From Acinetobacter sp. B51(2017) (lineage in GTDB: Bacteria > Pseudomonadota > Gammaproteobacteria > Pseudomonadales > Moraxellaceae): a DNA stretch of 64,000 nt. The DNA lies in the NCBI RefSeq assembly GCF_003711395.1, contig NZ_PJRJ01000014.1, positions 1-64,000 on the forward strand, written 5' to 3'. Both the position numbers and the translations under genes were made by a program. Each line of letters starts with the position of its first letter. Position 1 is the stretch's first letter. The notes under the pieces are model-generated. The model was not told the DNA's origin. It made no database searches and saw only the letters and a list, made by a program, of their open reading frames with translations. Below, piece after piece: positions 8,601 through 17,714 of the stretch.

Positions 8601-8658
8601 TGTCTACTTCACGCTTAAGTGCCTTGCCTTAAGCGTTTTCAATTTAAAAATAATTTCT

Positions 8659-9150
8659 ATGCAAAGTATTCAAATTCAAAAACTCACCCGTGAAAATTTT
8701 GCCGCTTTTGGCGAAGTGATTAGTTGCCATGAGCAGGATTTTTTTCATATTAATGATGCACACACCGAACGTTATCACGCCTTAGTAGAAACTGAAATTA
8801 GCGGCAATGCCAAAGCAGGGATTAGTATTTTTCGTAATATTAAAGCCACTAGCTTACCAGTCAAAATTAGTCTGTTAGAGCGGCATCCGCAGGGTTCTCA
8901 AGCCTTTATTCCCATGCAAGGTCAGGCGTTTTTAGTGGTAGTCGCTAAAGCTTTAAATCCACAGCAACCTGATTTAAACCAAATTTACGCTTTTATAACC
9001 GATGGTAATCAAGGGGTGAATTATCGTGCGGGTACATGGCATCATCCTTTATTAAGCTTTGAAGCACCAAGCACTTTTGCTGTAGTAGATCGCATTGGTG
9101 ATGGTCATAATTGCGATGTATATCACTTTAGTGAGATTCAAATTACCTAA
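8659..9150 (+). CDS. allA: Ureidoglycolate lyase
   Basis: Splits ureidoglycolate into glyoxylate and urea, ending the pathway. The 163-residue cupin-like protein shows the family pattern LTRENFAAFGEV, FRNIKATSLPVKISLLERHPQGSQAFIPM, and YRAGTWHHPLL. The ATG at 8659 gives the normal length; longer in-frame extensions would overlap the end of alc. Lies directly after alc in the same direction, probably in one transcript with the following permease gene. Confidence 0.92.
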   Translation: MQSIQIQKLTRENFAAFGEVISCHEQDFFHINDAHTERYHALVETEISGNAKAGISIFRNIKATSLPVKISLLERHPQGSQAFIPMQGQAFLVVVAKALNPQQPDLNQIYAFITDGNQGVNYRAGTWHHPLLSFEAPSTFAVVDRIGDGHNCDVYHFSEIQIT

Positions 9151-9202
9151 AATCTGCAAACTCAGTTAAGCTAATCTTTCATCCCATAGCTATAACAATA
9201 CG

Positions 9203-9955
9203 ATGGATCAGCAACAGCTTATTATTTTAGTGTTATGTGCCTTAGCCGCATTATTACATGGTTTAAGCGGCTTTGGTTTCCCCATGCTCAGTACTGCCAT
9301 TGTTGCCAATTTTTATCCCTTATCCATCAGTATTGTTGTGGTTCTTATTCCCTGCTTACTGCTCAATGTATGTGTGCTGTGTTCTGCACCACGTCCTATT
9401 TGGCAAAGTTTAATCACGTATACACAGCGCTATGCCTTGCTGATTATTGCCAGTTTAATAGGTACCAGTGTTGGGGTCACTGTATTATTTTATCTGTCCG
9501 AACAATATTTAAAATTGATGTTAGGGCTGATTTTATTGGGCTATGTCTTAGACCAATTACGTGCGCGACCGTTAACCTTACAAGCCTCTAAACAAAATAT
9601 GGTGCTATTTGGCTTTGCCGCTGGCGTGATTGGCGGCGCTAGCAATGCCATGGCACCGTTATTAATTCTATATTTAATGGCCAGCCAGCATCAGAAAAAC
9701 GAGGTAGTCCTGATTAGTAATTTAATTTTTTTACTCACCAAAATTGTACAACTCTGTTTACTTTGGTCACTCATTAAACAACAACTTGCTTACAATTGGA
9801 GTTTAATTATCTTGCTGTCACTGACTGCTGTTCTGATGGTATTGATTGCTAATAGATTTCGGCAACATATTTCGCAGAGCCATTTTCGTTTGGGCATTTT
9901 AATATTGCTAGGGTTACTGGGTCTGCAAGCCCTCTACCAAGCCTTACAGCTGTAA
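9203..9955 (+). CDS. TauE/SafE-family membrane permease
   Basis: A 250-residue integral membrane protein with about eight hydrophobic segments and the TauE/SafE N-terminal LLHGLSGFGFPML, with a paired internal GFAAGVIGGASNAMAPLLILY in the second half. This family exports or imports small organic anions such as sulfoacetate and other sulfur or carboxylate compounds. Its position 52 bases after allA suggests handling of a urate-pathway intermediate or glyoxylate product, which is inference only. Confidence 0.8.
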   Translation: MDQQQLIILVLCALAALLHGLSGFGFPMLSTAIVANFYPLSISIVVVLIPCLLLNVCVLCSAPRPIWQSLITYTQRYALLIIASLIGTSVGVTVLFYLSEQYLKLMLGLILLGYVLDQLRARPLTLQASKQNMVLFGFAAGVIGGASNAMAPLLILYLMASQHQKNEVVLISNLIFLLTKIVQLCLLWSLIKQQLAYNWSLIILLSLTAVLMVLIANRFRQHISQSHFRLGILILLGLLGLQALYQALQL

Positions 9956-10033
9956 AACTATATTGTTATTATTGGCACAAACGACTCAAGCTATGACAGC
10001 ATAATAAAAAAAATCACAACAAGGAACCCGCTT

Positions 10034-11449
10034 ATGTCTGTAACCCAAAGCACAGGTTCAGCACAGATTGAACCCAAAAACTTGCTAAAAGGTGGCATTA
10101 TTATTGTTATTGCAGCAATATTATCTTATCTCTGCTATCAAGTTTTACCCTACGACAACAACGCCAATAAGGGACTGGCTTTGCTGCTATTTATTGGTAT
10201 TTTATGGTTGACTGAAGCCATTCATATTACGATCACGGCGCTATTAATCCCCGTTTTAGCAGTTGTTCTACAACTGCCCTTTGAAGCAGCCGATAAAACC
10301 TTACAACCTTTAACCACCAGTAAAGCCTTAAGTTTATTTGCTGACCCCGTGATTTTCTTATTTTTTGGTGGTTTTGCATTAGCAACAGCACTGCATATTC
10401 AAAAGCTAGATAAAAAAATCGCGATGGGGATTATTTCTTTAACTGGTGGACATTTAGGCATATCCATTTTTGCGATTTTTTTAGTCACCGCATTATTATC
10501 TATGTGGATTTCCAACACAGCCACAGCAGCGATGATGTTGCCGCTTGCCTTGGGTTTAGCCTCACATGTAGATACGAAAAATGATCGTAAAACCTTAGTG
10601 TTTATTCTACTCGGGATTGCCTATTCAGCGAGTATTGGTGGCTTAGGCACCTTAGTGGGGTCACCGCCTAATGCCATTGCAGCCAAAGCCCTCGACTATG
10701 ACTTTGCCGACTGGATGAAAGTCGGTTTACCTATGATGCTGATCTTATTGCCAGCCATGTTACTGAGTTTATATATCGTGCTGCGCCCTAAGCTCAATCA
10801 TAAAGTAGAGTTTCAAGCTGAACATATTGCATGGACTAAAACCCGTATTGCCACCATGATTTTATTTATCTGTACGGCAATTGCATGGATTTTTGGTAAA
10901 AAACTCTCAGAAAACTTTGGGATTTCTCAACCTGACACATGGACAGCTTTACTTGCTGCCTGTTTAGTGGTGATTTTAGGCACAGCGACTTGGAAACAAG
11001 TATCGGAAAATACTGATTGGGGCGTACTGCTCTTGTTTGGTGGTGGTTTAACCTTAAGTGCTGTATTAAAAGATTCTGGCGCTTCTTTGGTTTTAGGTCA
11101 AACCATAGCCAATACCTTTGGTGATACTTCACCTCTCATCATCATTTTTGTGGTGACAATCTTTATTATCTTCTTAACTGAATTTACCAGCAATACTGCT
11201 TCGGCTGCATTATTGGTACCAGTATTTGCAGTCATTGCAGATCAAATGGGTATGCCAAAAGAAGTATTAGTGATTGTGATTGGTATTGGTGCATCGTGTG
11301 CCTTTATGTTACCTGTTGCCACGCCACCAAATGCGATTGTATTTGGTTCTGGTCATATTAAACAACGTGAAATGATGACTGTGGGCATAGTGCTCAATAT
11401 CTTATGTATCTTTATCATCGCATTTTTTGTGTATGCGTTTTTTATGTAA
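10034..11449 (+). CDS. DASS/SLC13-family anion:sodium symporter
   Basis: A 471-residue inner-membrane carrier of the divalent anion:Na+ symporter family. The two signature re-entrant hairpin motifs are plain: SNTATAAMMLP around residue 159 and SNTASAALLVP around residue 385, each near conserved prolines and TPPNA-type loops (GSPPNAIAAKA, ATPPNAIVFGSG). Substrates in the family are dicarboxylates, citrate or sulfate. AAGGAACCCGCTT precedes the start. It ends the catabolic island; only a weak sigma-54-like element (9973-9988, -12 G lost) lies upstream. Confidence 0.85.
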   Translation: MSVTQSTGSAQIEPKNLLKGGIIIVIAAILSYLCYQVLPYDNNANKGLALLLFIGILWLTEAIHITITALLIPVLAVVLQLPFEAADKTLQPLTTSKALSLFADPVIFLFFGGFALATALHIQKLDKKIAMGIISLTGGHLGISIFAIFLVTALLSMWISNTATAAMMLPLALGLASHVDTKNDRKTLVFILLGIAYSASIGGLGTLVGSPPNAIAAKALDYDFADWMKVGLPMMLILLPAMLLSLYIVLRPKLNHKVEFQAEHIAWTKTRIATMILFICTAIAWIFGKKLSENFGISQPDTWTALLAACLVVILGTATWKQVSENTDWGVLLLFGGGLTLSAVLKDSGASLVLGQTIANTFGDTSPLIIIFVVTIFIIFLTEFTSNTASAALLVPVFAVIADQMGMPKEVLVIVIGIGASCAFMLPVATPPNAIVFGSGHIKQREMMTVGIVLNILCIFIIAFFVYAFFM

Positions 11450-11476
11450 AAAAAGCCCCCTCAAAGGGGGCTTTTT
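11450..11476. terminator. Bidirectional intrinsic terminator
   Basis: An 11-bp stem AAAAAGCCCCC/GGGGGCTTTTT with loop TCAAA sits between the convergent DASS and parE genes. Confidence 0.95.
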
Positions 11477-11492
11477 AATTTTAATACGCTGT

Positions 11493-13373
11493 TTACACCG
11501 CAATATCGGCTAAATTACCTTTTTGCTCTAACCATTGTTTACGGTCGCTTGAGCGCTTTTTAGCCAGCAATTTATCTAATAAACTTGCGGTCAATTGCAT
11601 ATCATCTAAATCTAATTGCACCAAACGACGCGTATTTGGATCCATCGTGGTTTCGCGCAATTGGCTCGCATTCATTTCACCTAAACCTTTAAAGCGGGTG
11701 ATTTGTGGCGCTTTGGTTTTGGCTTTTTTCAGCACGCCTTCGAGCTCAACATCATCTAAAGCGTAATATACGTCTTTACCATCATCAATACGGAATAGTG
11801 GCGGCATAGCCACATATAAGTGACCTTCTTCGACCAAACTTCTAAAATGCTTCACGAATAGGGCGCAAAGTAAGGTAGCAATATGTAAACCGTCTGAGTC
11901 AGCATCGGCTAAAATACAAATTTTGCCATAACGTAATTCAGATAAATCGTCACTGCCCGGATCAACCCCAATCGCGATAGCAATATCATGTACTTCTTGT
12001 GAACCCAATACTTCGTCAGATGACACTTCCCACGTATTTAAAATCTTACCGCGAATTGGCATGATGGCTTGGAAGTTCTTATCGCGTGCTTGTTTGGCTG
12101 AACCACCTGCTGAGTCACCTTCCACAATAAACAGCTCTGATTCTTCTAAAGTGTGTCCAACGCAATCCGCAAGTTTGCCTGGCAAAGCTGGCCCTGAAAC
12201 AATACGTTTACGTTCAACTTTTTTGGCTGCCTTTAAACGACGCCCCGCTTTGGCAATCGCCATTTCCGCCAGTTGCATGGCAATTTCAGAGTTTTGATTG
12301 AGCCAAAGTGCAAAGGCATCTTTGGCAATATTTTGCACAATGCTAACCGCTTCACGGCTTGATAGACGTTCTTTAGTTTGCCCTGAGAATTGTGGCTCTT
12401 GTAATTTCAGCGACAAGATGTAATTTACGCCATCCCATACATCTTCAGCAGACAATTTAAGATTACGCGGCAATAAGTTACGTAATTCACAAAATTCACG
12501 CATGGCATCGGTTACGCCTGCACGCAAACCATTGACATGCGTACCGCCTTGCGCAGTTGGAATTAAGTTGACATAACTTTCTTGAACTTGTTCGCCACCT
12601 TCCACGTTCCAACAAATGGCAAATTCAGCACTCGCGCGTTCGCCCTCACCTGTGGCAACAAAAGCAGGATGGGGCAAAATCTCACGATCTTGCAACTCAT
12701 CCATTAAATAATCGACTAAACCATTTTCAAATTGCCATGTAATTTTTTCATCATTGATTTCATCGACATAATTAATTTGTAATCCCGCAGCTAATACCGC
12801 TTTGGCTTTTAAATTATGTTTTAAGGCTTTTAAGGCAAATTTAGGCGAATCAAAATACTTGGCTTCTGGCCAAAAATGCACTGTGGTACCTGAGGCGCGT
12901 TTTGGGGCTTTACCTTCAAACACAGCTAAAGGTGCAACAGGTTCACCATTGGCAAAGACCATTTGGTAAAGATTACCCTGGCGCTGTACACTCACTTCAA
13001 CACGCGTCGATAAGGCATTGACTACGGAAATCCCAACCCCATGTAAACCACCTGAAAATTGGTAGTTATCGGTACTAAACTTACCGCCAGCATGCAGCTT
13101 AGTTAAAATAATTTCAATCCCGCTTTGCCCATATTCAGGATGGATATCAACAGGCATACCACGGCCATTATCTTCGACCGATAACGAACCATCTTTATAG
13201 ACTTTTACGGTGATTTTATTGGCATGTCCTGCTAATGCTTCATCTACAGCATTATCAATAACTTCTTGTGCTAAATGGTTAGGACGTGAAGTGTCGGTGT
13301 ACATGCCCGGACGGCGACGTACCGGATCTAAACCAGATAAAACTTCAAGTGATTGAGCCGTATATTGAGACAA
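11493..13373 (-). CDS. parE: DNA topoisomerase IV subunit B
   Basis: ATPase subunit of topoisomerase IV, which decatenates daughter chromosomes with ParC. The 626 residues match E. coli ParE. Visible are the GHKL ATPase motifs (DNGRGMPVD, GGLHGVGISVVNALS), the Toprim motif EGDSAGGSAKQARD, the DADSDG metal site and the C-terminal GLGEMNASQLRETTMDP. The start is TTG at 13373 (MSQYTAQSLEVL), with AGGA 9 bases before it. Upstream lies a decayed yqiA remnant; in E. coli yqiA directly precedes parE. Confidence 0.95.
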   Translation of the reverse strand: MSQYTAQSLEVLSGLDPVRRRPGMYTDTSRPNHLAQEVIDNAVDEALAGHANKITVKVYKDGSLSVEDNGRGMPVDIHPEYGQSGIEIILTKLHAGGKFSTDNYQFSGGLHGVGISVVNALSTRVEVSVQRQGNLYQMVFANGEPVAPLAVFEGKAPKRASGTTVHFWPEAKYFDSPKFALKALKHNLKAKAVLAAGLQINYVDEINDEKITWQFENGLVDYLMDELQDREILPHPAFVATGEGERASAEFAICWNVEGGEQVQESYVNLIPTAQGGTHVNGLRAGVTDAMREFCELRNLLPRNLKLSAEDVWDGVNYILSLKLQEPQFSGQTKERLSSREAVSIVQNIAKDAFALWLNQNSEIAMQLAEMAIAKAGRRLKAAKKVERKRIVSGPALPGKLADCVGHTLEESELFIVEGDSAGGSAKQARDKNFQAIMPIRGKILNTWEVSSDEVLGSQEVHDIAIAIGVDPGSDDLSELRYGKICILADADSDGLHIATLLCALFVKHFRSLVEEGHLYVAMPPLFRIDDGKDVYYALDDVELEGVLKKAKTKAPQITRFKGLGEMNASQLRETTMDPNTRRLVQLDLDDMQLTASLLDKLLAKKRSSDRKQWLEQKGNLADIAV

Positions 13374-13384
13374 AGTCAGTGTTC

Positions 13385-13810
13385 CTTAATCGATACAGTC
13401 GGATAAAAAATTGCCGCAGCATGGGTATTTTTCTATGACAATCCATTAGCTGCTTGCTGTGCCTAGATCAACAGCAAAGCATCATGGGCTGCCTGCGTAT
13501 AATAACGCTCTGCGTTACGATAATCCAAAACTTCATGATTGTTGTGACGGCAATCGTAAAATATTGTTTGTCTGCTGAACAACTGGCAAAGCAAATATCT
13601 TGAAATCGTCAAATGAGGCTTGTTGAATGAAGCGATGAGGATGCCAAAACAGGCGCTGTAAGGCCGCTTAAACAGATGTTATCCAATCTGTTATGTTGAC
13701 ATAGCCACAGTGAGCCGTACAGTCAGCGCTAACAGCTTGACGACAGTTTATGTCGTAAAACAGCACAGCTTAATTTTAGCCAATCAAGCTTGTGCTACTG
13801 GCGCTAAACT
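13385..13810 (-). pseudogene. yqiA: Decayed yqiA (esterase) remnant
   Basis: The 665-bp gap between parE and the esterase has no intact gene. Minus-strand translation in shifting frames recovers a YqiA-like series: STSLIG near 13790 (intact GSSLGG), AVLFYDINCRQAV (compare AVVVNPAVRP), FDDFKIFALPVVQQ, then after a frameshift near 13526 HEVLDYRNAERYYTQA (E. coli has DEVLDYRQAVAYYAS), and a degraded tail. At least two frameshifts and several stops (for example TAG after AHDALLLI) interrupt it. In E. coli yqiA lies just upstream of parE in the same direction, so gene position agrees. The comparison to E. coli YqiA is from memory. Positions 13811-14025 show nothing further. Confidence 0.75.
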
Positions 13811-14025
13811 ATCTAAATACTTTGACTATTTGTTATGAGAAATTGGAATAAGAATTGCTTAATGCTCTATGTAAATAAAAAAATACTAAATTTACTGCAA
13901 CGTAACATTTTTAGGTTAATTGTTGGACAATAATTTATTAAGCGCTATCCAAATCAAGGTATGTTAACTACATCACACTTTTAGACAAATACAATAGATT
14001 AAAACAACTCATTAAAACCGCCATG

Positions 14026-14041
14026 AGGGATTGTCCCTATG
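14026..14041 (+). promoter_or_regulatory. Hairpin over the ribosome-binding site of the esterase gene
   Basis: AGGGA (part of the Shine-Dalgarno GAGGGA) and TCCCT pair around a TTG loop, ending directly at the ATG at 14039. The stem is only 5 bp but would hide the ribosome-binding site. Confidence 0.45.
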
Positions 14042-15364
14042 CCTAGTTTGACACCATTACATGAAACCTATTGCCGTATTGATGACCGTCCATTAAGTCA
14101 AGCTGATGTTTTGGAGGGTTTAGCACAGCTGTTAAGTTCGCGCTTAGGTGGTGCGGTACATCATGTAGTTTTTGCCATTCAACGTGAGCTTTTATTCAAT
14201 TTTTTAGGCATCAATGAGTTACAAAGTCAAAAGTTGTTGTATCTACCTTATGTGAAAAAAATTTATCAAATTGCCTCACAAACCTCACAACACTCTGGTC
14301 AGTTTTTGCTGGCACCAGGGTTACGCCACCTCGTGGATGTATTTCCTAAATTACATCAAAAAAAGCTCAATCCGAGTCTGCATTTTTTAGTTGGGATTTT
14401 AAATGGCGTACTCGGTAATTACTTATTGCACCACCATAATCCTCTAGCCGTGCCAATGTTACTGTATGACCACTATGGCGAAGTTCAGCAAGGTGATTTA
14501 GTTGGCAAAATTGTGATTTTTATTCATGGCGTGTGTATGAGCCACGCAGATTGGACGGGCGCTCGACATGGCGGTATTCCCGATAAACTCATAGCACAGC
14601 GGGGCAATAAAACCCTGTTATATTTGAACTACAATTCTGGTCGACGCATTTCTGCGAATGGGCGTAGTTTATCTAATTTATTGGCTGATTTAGTAGCACG
14701 TAATCCACGAATTACTAGCATTGATTTTATTGGTCATAGTATGGGTGGCTTAGTGGCACGCAGCGCTATATTTTATGGCAAGCAAGAGCTGCATGATTGG
14801 CTATATATGACCGAAAACTTAGTTTGCTTAGGTTCACCACATCATGGTGCAGGCTTGGAGCGCTTTAGTTTTACCATTCAACAAAAATTGGGTAACTTCC
14901 CTATCGTGAAACTATTTGGACATTTAGTTAATATCCGTAGTAATGGCATTTTAGATTTACGCCATGGTAGCGTGCGTGATGACGATTGGGAGCATCATGA
15001 TATGCGTATTGGTTCACTGGATGACAACCGTAAACCCGCGCCTATTCCAGCCCATATCAATGCTTTTTTTGTGGCAGGCACCCTCGAGCATGAAAATAAG
15101 AACCACCTTGCGTTAAAAATTTTGGGGGATTATTTAGTCAGTGTAGAAAGTGCTTTAGGGGAGCATCCCAATCCACGTTTTGATCTTAAAGTGCCTGCTG
15201 CACATAAAGCAGTATTTTATGGCTTAAATCATTTTGCTATTCAATATCATCCTAGTGTGGCTGAGCAAATTGCCGCATGGCTGTATCCTGCCAGCGATGA
15301 AGTCTCCGAAAACAATGTACATCAATATTTAGTCAATGTAAGCGATCTAGATGGTATTGCCTAA
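14039..15364 (+). CDS. Alpha/beta-hydrolase, PGAP1-like esterase/lipase
   Basis: A 441-residue protein without signal peptide. Residues 1-155 form an uncharacterised helical region; the hydrolase fold starts near 160 (KIVIFIHGVCMSHADW, with the oxyanion HG) and has the nucleophile motif GHSMGG with Ser234. GSPHHGAGLERF follows, and a late His in GLNHFAIQYHP is a catalytic candidate. Lipases and esterases of this group act on acyl esters; the substrate is unknown. Its Shine-Dalgarno GAGGGA lies in a small hairpin. Divergent from the yqiA remnant and parE. Confidence 0.78.
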   Translation: MPSLTPLHETYCRIDDRPLSQADVLEGLAQLLSSRLGGAVHHVVFAIQRELLFNFLGINELQSQKLLYLPYVKKIYQIASQTSQHSGQFLLAPGLRHLVDVFPKLHQKKLNPSLHFLVGILNGVLGNYLLHHHNPLAVPMLLYDHYGEVQQGDLVGKIVIFIHGVCMSHADWTGARHGGIPDKLIAQRGNKTLLYLNYNSGRRISANGRSLSNLLADLVARNPRITSIDFIGHSMGGLVARSAIFYGKQELHDWLYMTENLVCLGSPHHGAGLERFSFTIQQKLGNFPIVKLFGHLVNIRSNGILDLRHGSVRDDDWEHHDMRIGSLDDNRKPAPIPAHINAFFVAGTLEHENKNHLALKILGDYLVSVESALGEHPNPRFDLKVPAAHKAVFYGLNHFAIQYHPSVAEQIAAWLYPASDEVSENNVHQYLVNVSDLDGIA

Positions 15365-15370
15365 AAGGCA

Positions 15371-15396
15371 AAAATCCCGCGTCAAAGCGAGATTTT
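15371..15396. terminator. Terminator between convergent esterase and dsbB
   Basis: AAAATC-C-CGC pairs with GCG-A-GATTTT around GTCAAA with one mismatch; T-tracts lie on both strands. Confidence 0.65.
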
Positions 15397-15418
15397 AGGG
15401 CTTTATGTTGCTGAACAC

Positions 15419-15913
15419 TTAGCGATAAGGTCTAAACAATTGCCATAAACTCAATAGCGTTAAGCCAGCAAAAAATAGTAATGACCATACGGGTAAAGAC
15501 TGTCCCAAAAAAGTCCAATCAATCACAGCGCATTCGCCAGAACCCGAGAGCACTTGTTGTAAAACACTTTTTAAAGGTAAAGCATCAATTAAATAGTCTA
15601 AACCCGGACCACAGCTTGGCACTTGATCAGGGGGTAAACTTTGCAGCCAGACATGACGCGCAGCCACACCCAAAGACCATAAGATTCCTATACTGCCTAA
15701 AGCAGTATAAATACGTTTGAGTACTTGAGCATGAGGATTATGCAAAAAAGCCAGCAATGAAAAAAAACCAAGTGCAATCAAACCCATACGCTGAAAAACA
15801 CACAACGGACATGGATTTAAGCCTTGTACATGCTCTAAATACAGCGCGAAGCTCATGCCAATCACGCTGCCTAAAAACAATATGCCACTTAACATGCGGT
15901 AGCTGTAGCGCAT
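15419..15913 (-). CDS. dsbB: Disulfide bond formation protein B
   Basis: Inner-membrane quinone reductase that reoxidises DsbA. The 164 residues show four transmembrane helices, the first periplasmic CxxC (CPLC, residues 35-38 in LNPCPLCVFQRMG), the helix-2 Arg, and the second cysteine pair in the loop before the last helix (SCGPGLDY... and GECAVIDW). Length is normal. It follows gshA after 12 bases, so thiol genes are grouped; its partner dsbA is at 59917-60534. Confidence 0.93.
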   Translation of the reverse strand: MRYSYRMLSGILFLGSVIGMSFALYLEHVQGLNPCPLCVFQRMGLIALGFFSLLAFLHNPHAQVLKRIYTALGSIGILWSLGVAARHVWLQSLPPDQVPSCGPGLDYLIDALPLKSVLQQVLSGSGECAVIDWTFLGQSLPVWSLLFFAGLTLLSLWQLFRPYR

Positions 15914-15925
15914 GAATGATTCCTC

Positions 15926-17503
15926 TTATCGATAAGCGGCTAGATAGTCGCTAAAGCTCACACTGTTGTCTTGTTCGAGTTGTTGTTGCTGTTGTAAGGA
16001 TTGCGTCGCCAAATTGGCAAAATACTGTTGAGTCTCCTCACTCATTGGATATTGACTCAACAATTCCTCATGGTCTTGTAGTAATAAATAACCCAATTGC
16101 CACATGCCACCTGCATCTCGGGTATCGCCTACTATCATGGCAGACAGCGTATCATTGACTTCATTGACACGTTGCTGCATGACAGCCATAGCATCACTAT
16201 AAATCGAATTGTTATAGGTTTTGTCTAATAACTGGCTGATGCTTTGCATCGCATCTAAATAGCTCTGCGCCCACGTTTCGATTAATACAGCTTGACCATC
16301 GACCATAATCATTGCATTTTCGGCACGGCCACGATTGACCACTTCTGCCTGATTTTTTTCAATTATTGCCAATTCAGGCGCCAATAATTCAGGGCTATCT
16401 TGTAATAAGCAATAGGTGGCTAAAGTCTCTAAGAAACCTGCGCTATGCTCATCAATCCCAATTGGGCTATATGGGTTAATATCTACTGCGCGTAGCTCGA
16501 CATAACCAATACCACGATGAGCAAGTGCCTCAGATGGCGTCTCCCCCGCTTCTGGTACCTGTTTTGGACGCACTAAACTGTAGTATTCATTTTCAATTTG
16601 CAGTACGTGATCATTAATTTGTAGAGGTTCACCCTCTTGATCATCTAAACCTAAACGACTAAACGCAGGATATGACGTTTTTACCGCGCGTTGTAGGCCA
16701 GTGAGATAATCTTGTAAATTGTTATATTGAATACCCAATTGTTTTTGCGCTGAATTTTGATAGCCAAAATTACCCATCCGCAGTGCAGTTGAATAAGGCA
16801 CATACAAAGTGCCACGGGTTAAAGGCAACATATGATGATCACGACCCTGCATAAAGCATGGATTGACCGTTGGACTGGCACCCAATAAGAACATCACCAA
16901 TGGTGTTAAACGAATAAAGTTACGAATTAAGCCTAAATAACGATGGCTACGATAATCTTGTAAACTTAGATTCTTTAAATTTTCATCAGTTTCTTGCTGC
17001 TGCAAGGCAGTAAACAGGCTATCGGGGAAAGATAAATTATAATGCACCCCAGCAATGGTCTGCATACGACGCCCATAACGCACACCTAAACCACGGCGAT
17101 ACAGCGTTTTAAAGCGCCCAATATTGGATGAGCCATATTGCGCCAAGCGAATACTGTCTTGATCTTCTTCTAATAAACATGGCATTGACATCGGCCATAA
17201 ATGCTCATCTTCAGGTAAAGCTTGATAAGCCACCGCATGAATATCCATTAAGTAATTTAAGGCTTTTTGAATACTGGTTTGTGGCGGTGTAATAAACTCA
17301 AGTAAAGCTTCTGAATAGTCAGTGGTAATATGCGGATGAGTCAGTGCTGAACCTAAGGCTTGAGGATGATCTGTCTGCGCAATAAAACCATCGGCTTGCA
17401 TACGTAGACATTCACGTTCGATGCCGCGCAGCATCCCTTTAAATAAAGAAGCCTCTACCCAAGTCGGAAGTGTAGCTTGAGAGGTCGATTCGGGTTGACT
17501 CAT
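15926..17503 (-). CDS. gshA: Glutamate-cysteine ligase (E. coli type)
   Basis: ATP-dependent first step of glutathione synthesis. At 525 residues it matches the proteobacterial GshA family (E. coli 518): GIERECLRMQADG at the N-terminus, TTDYSEALLEFITPP, GRRMQTIAGVHYNLSFP, and GYVELRAVDINPYSPIGI in the core. Two Gln-rich stretches near the C-terminus (QSLQQQQQLEQ) are unremarkable. Operon with dsbB. Confidence 0.95.
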   Translation of the reverse strand: MSQPESTSQATLPTWVEASLFKGMLRGIERECLRMQADGFIAQTDHPQALGSALTHPHITTDYSEALLEFITPPQTSIQKALNYLMDIHAVAYQALPEDEHLWPMSMPCLLEEDQDSIRLAQYGSSNIGRFKTLYRRGLGVRYGRRMQTIAGVHYNLSFPDSLFTALQQQETDENLKNLSLQDYRSHRYLGLIRNFIRLTPLVMFLLGASPTVNPCFMQGRDHHMLPLTRGTLYVPYSTALRMGNFGYQNSAQKQLGIQYNNLQDYLTGLQRAVKTSYPAFSRLGLDDQEGEPLQINDHVLQIENEYYSLVRPKQVPEAGETPSEALAHRGIGYVELRAVDINPYSPIGIDEHSAGFLETLATYCLLQDSPELLAPELAIIEKNQAEVVNRGRAENAMIMVDGQAVLIETWAQSYLDAMQSISQLLDKTYNNSIYSDAMAVMQQRVNEVNDTLSAMIVGDTRDAGGMWQLGYLLLQDHEELLSQYPMSEETQQYFANLATQSLQQQQQLEQDNSVSFSDYLAAYR

Positions 17504-17714
17504 TCTTATCTCGCTTATTAGAAAGAAACTACCAAAATAAAATTTTCAGTTTACGTATTATAACCTGAATTCAGCCGCCAACCTTATGCCCTGTTTCATG
17601 CAAAAGCAAACTGTTGTTTTATTTTTGGCAAATTTTTATCACAAAGTTACCCTACAAGACATGACTATTTTGTGATTAATATAAATTAATCTATGCTAAG
17701 CCTAGGTCAATACA

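Noticed and set aside
9973..9988. Fifth sigma-54-like promoter before the DASS gene
   Set aside because: The -12 element reads ACTC, losing the invariant G of GC, so I count it only as a weak trace.
13374..14038. Housekeeping RNA gene (RNase P RNA, tmRNA or 6S RNA) in the parE gap
   Set aside because: None of the conserved cores of these RNAs is recognisable, and the region is explained by a decayed yqiA.
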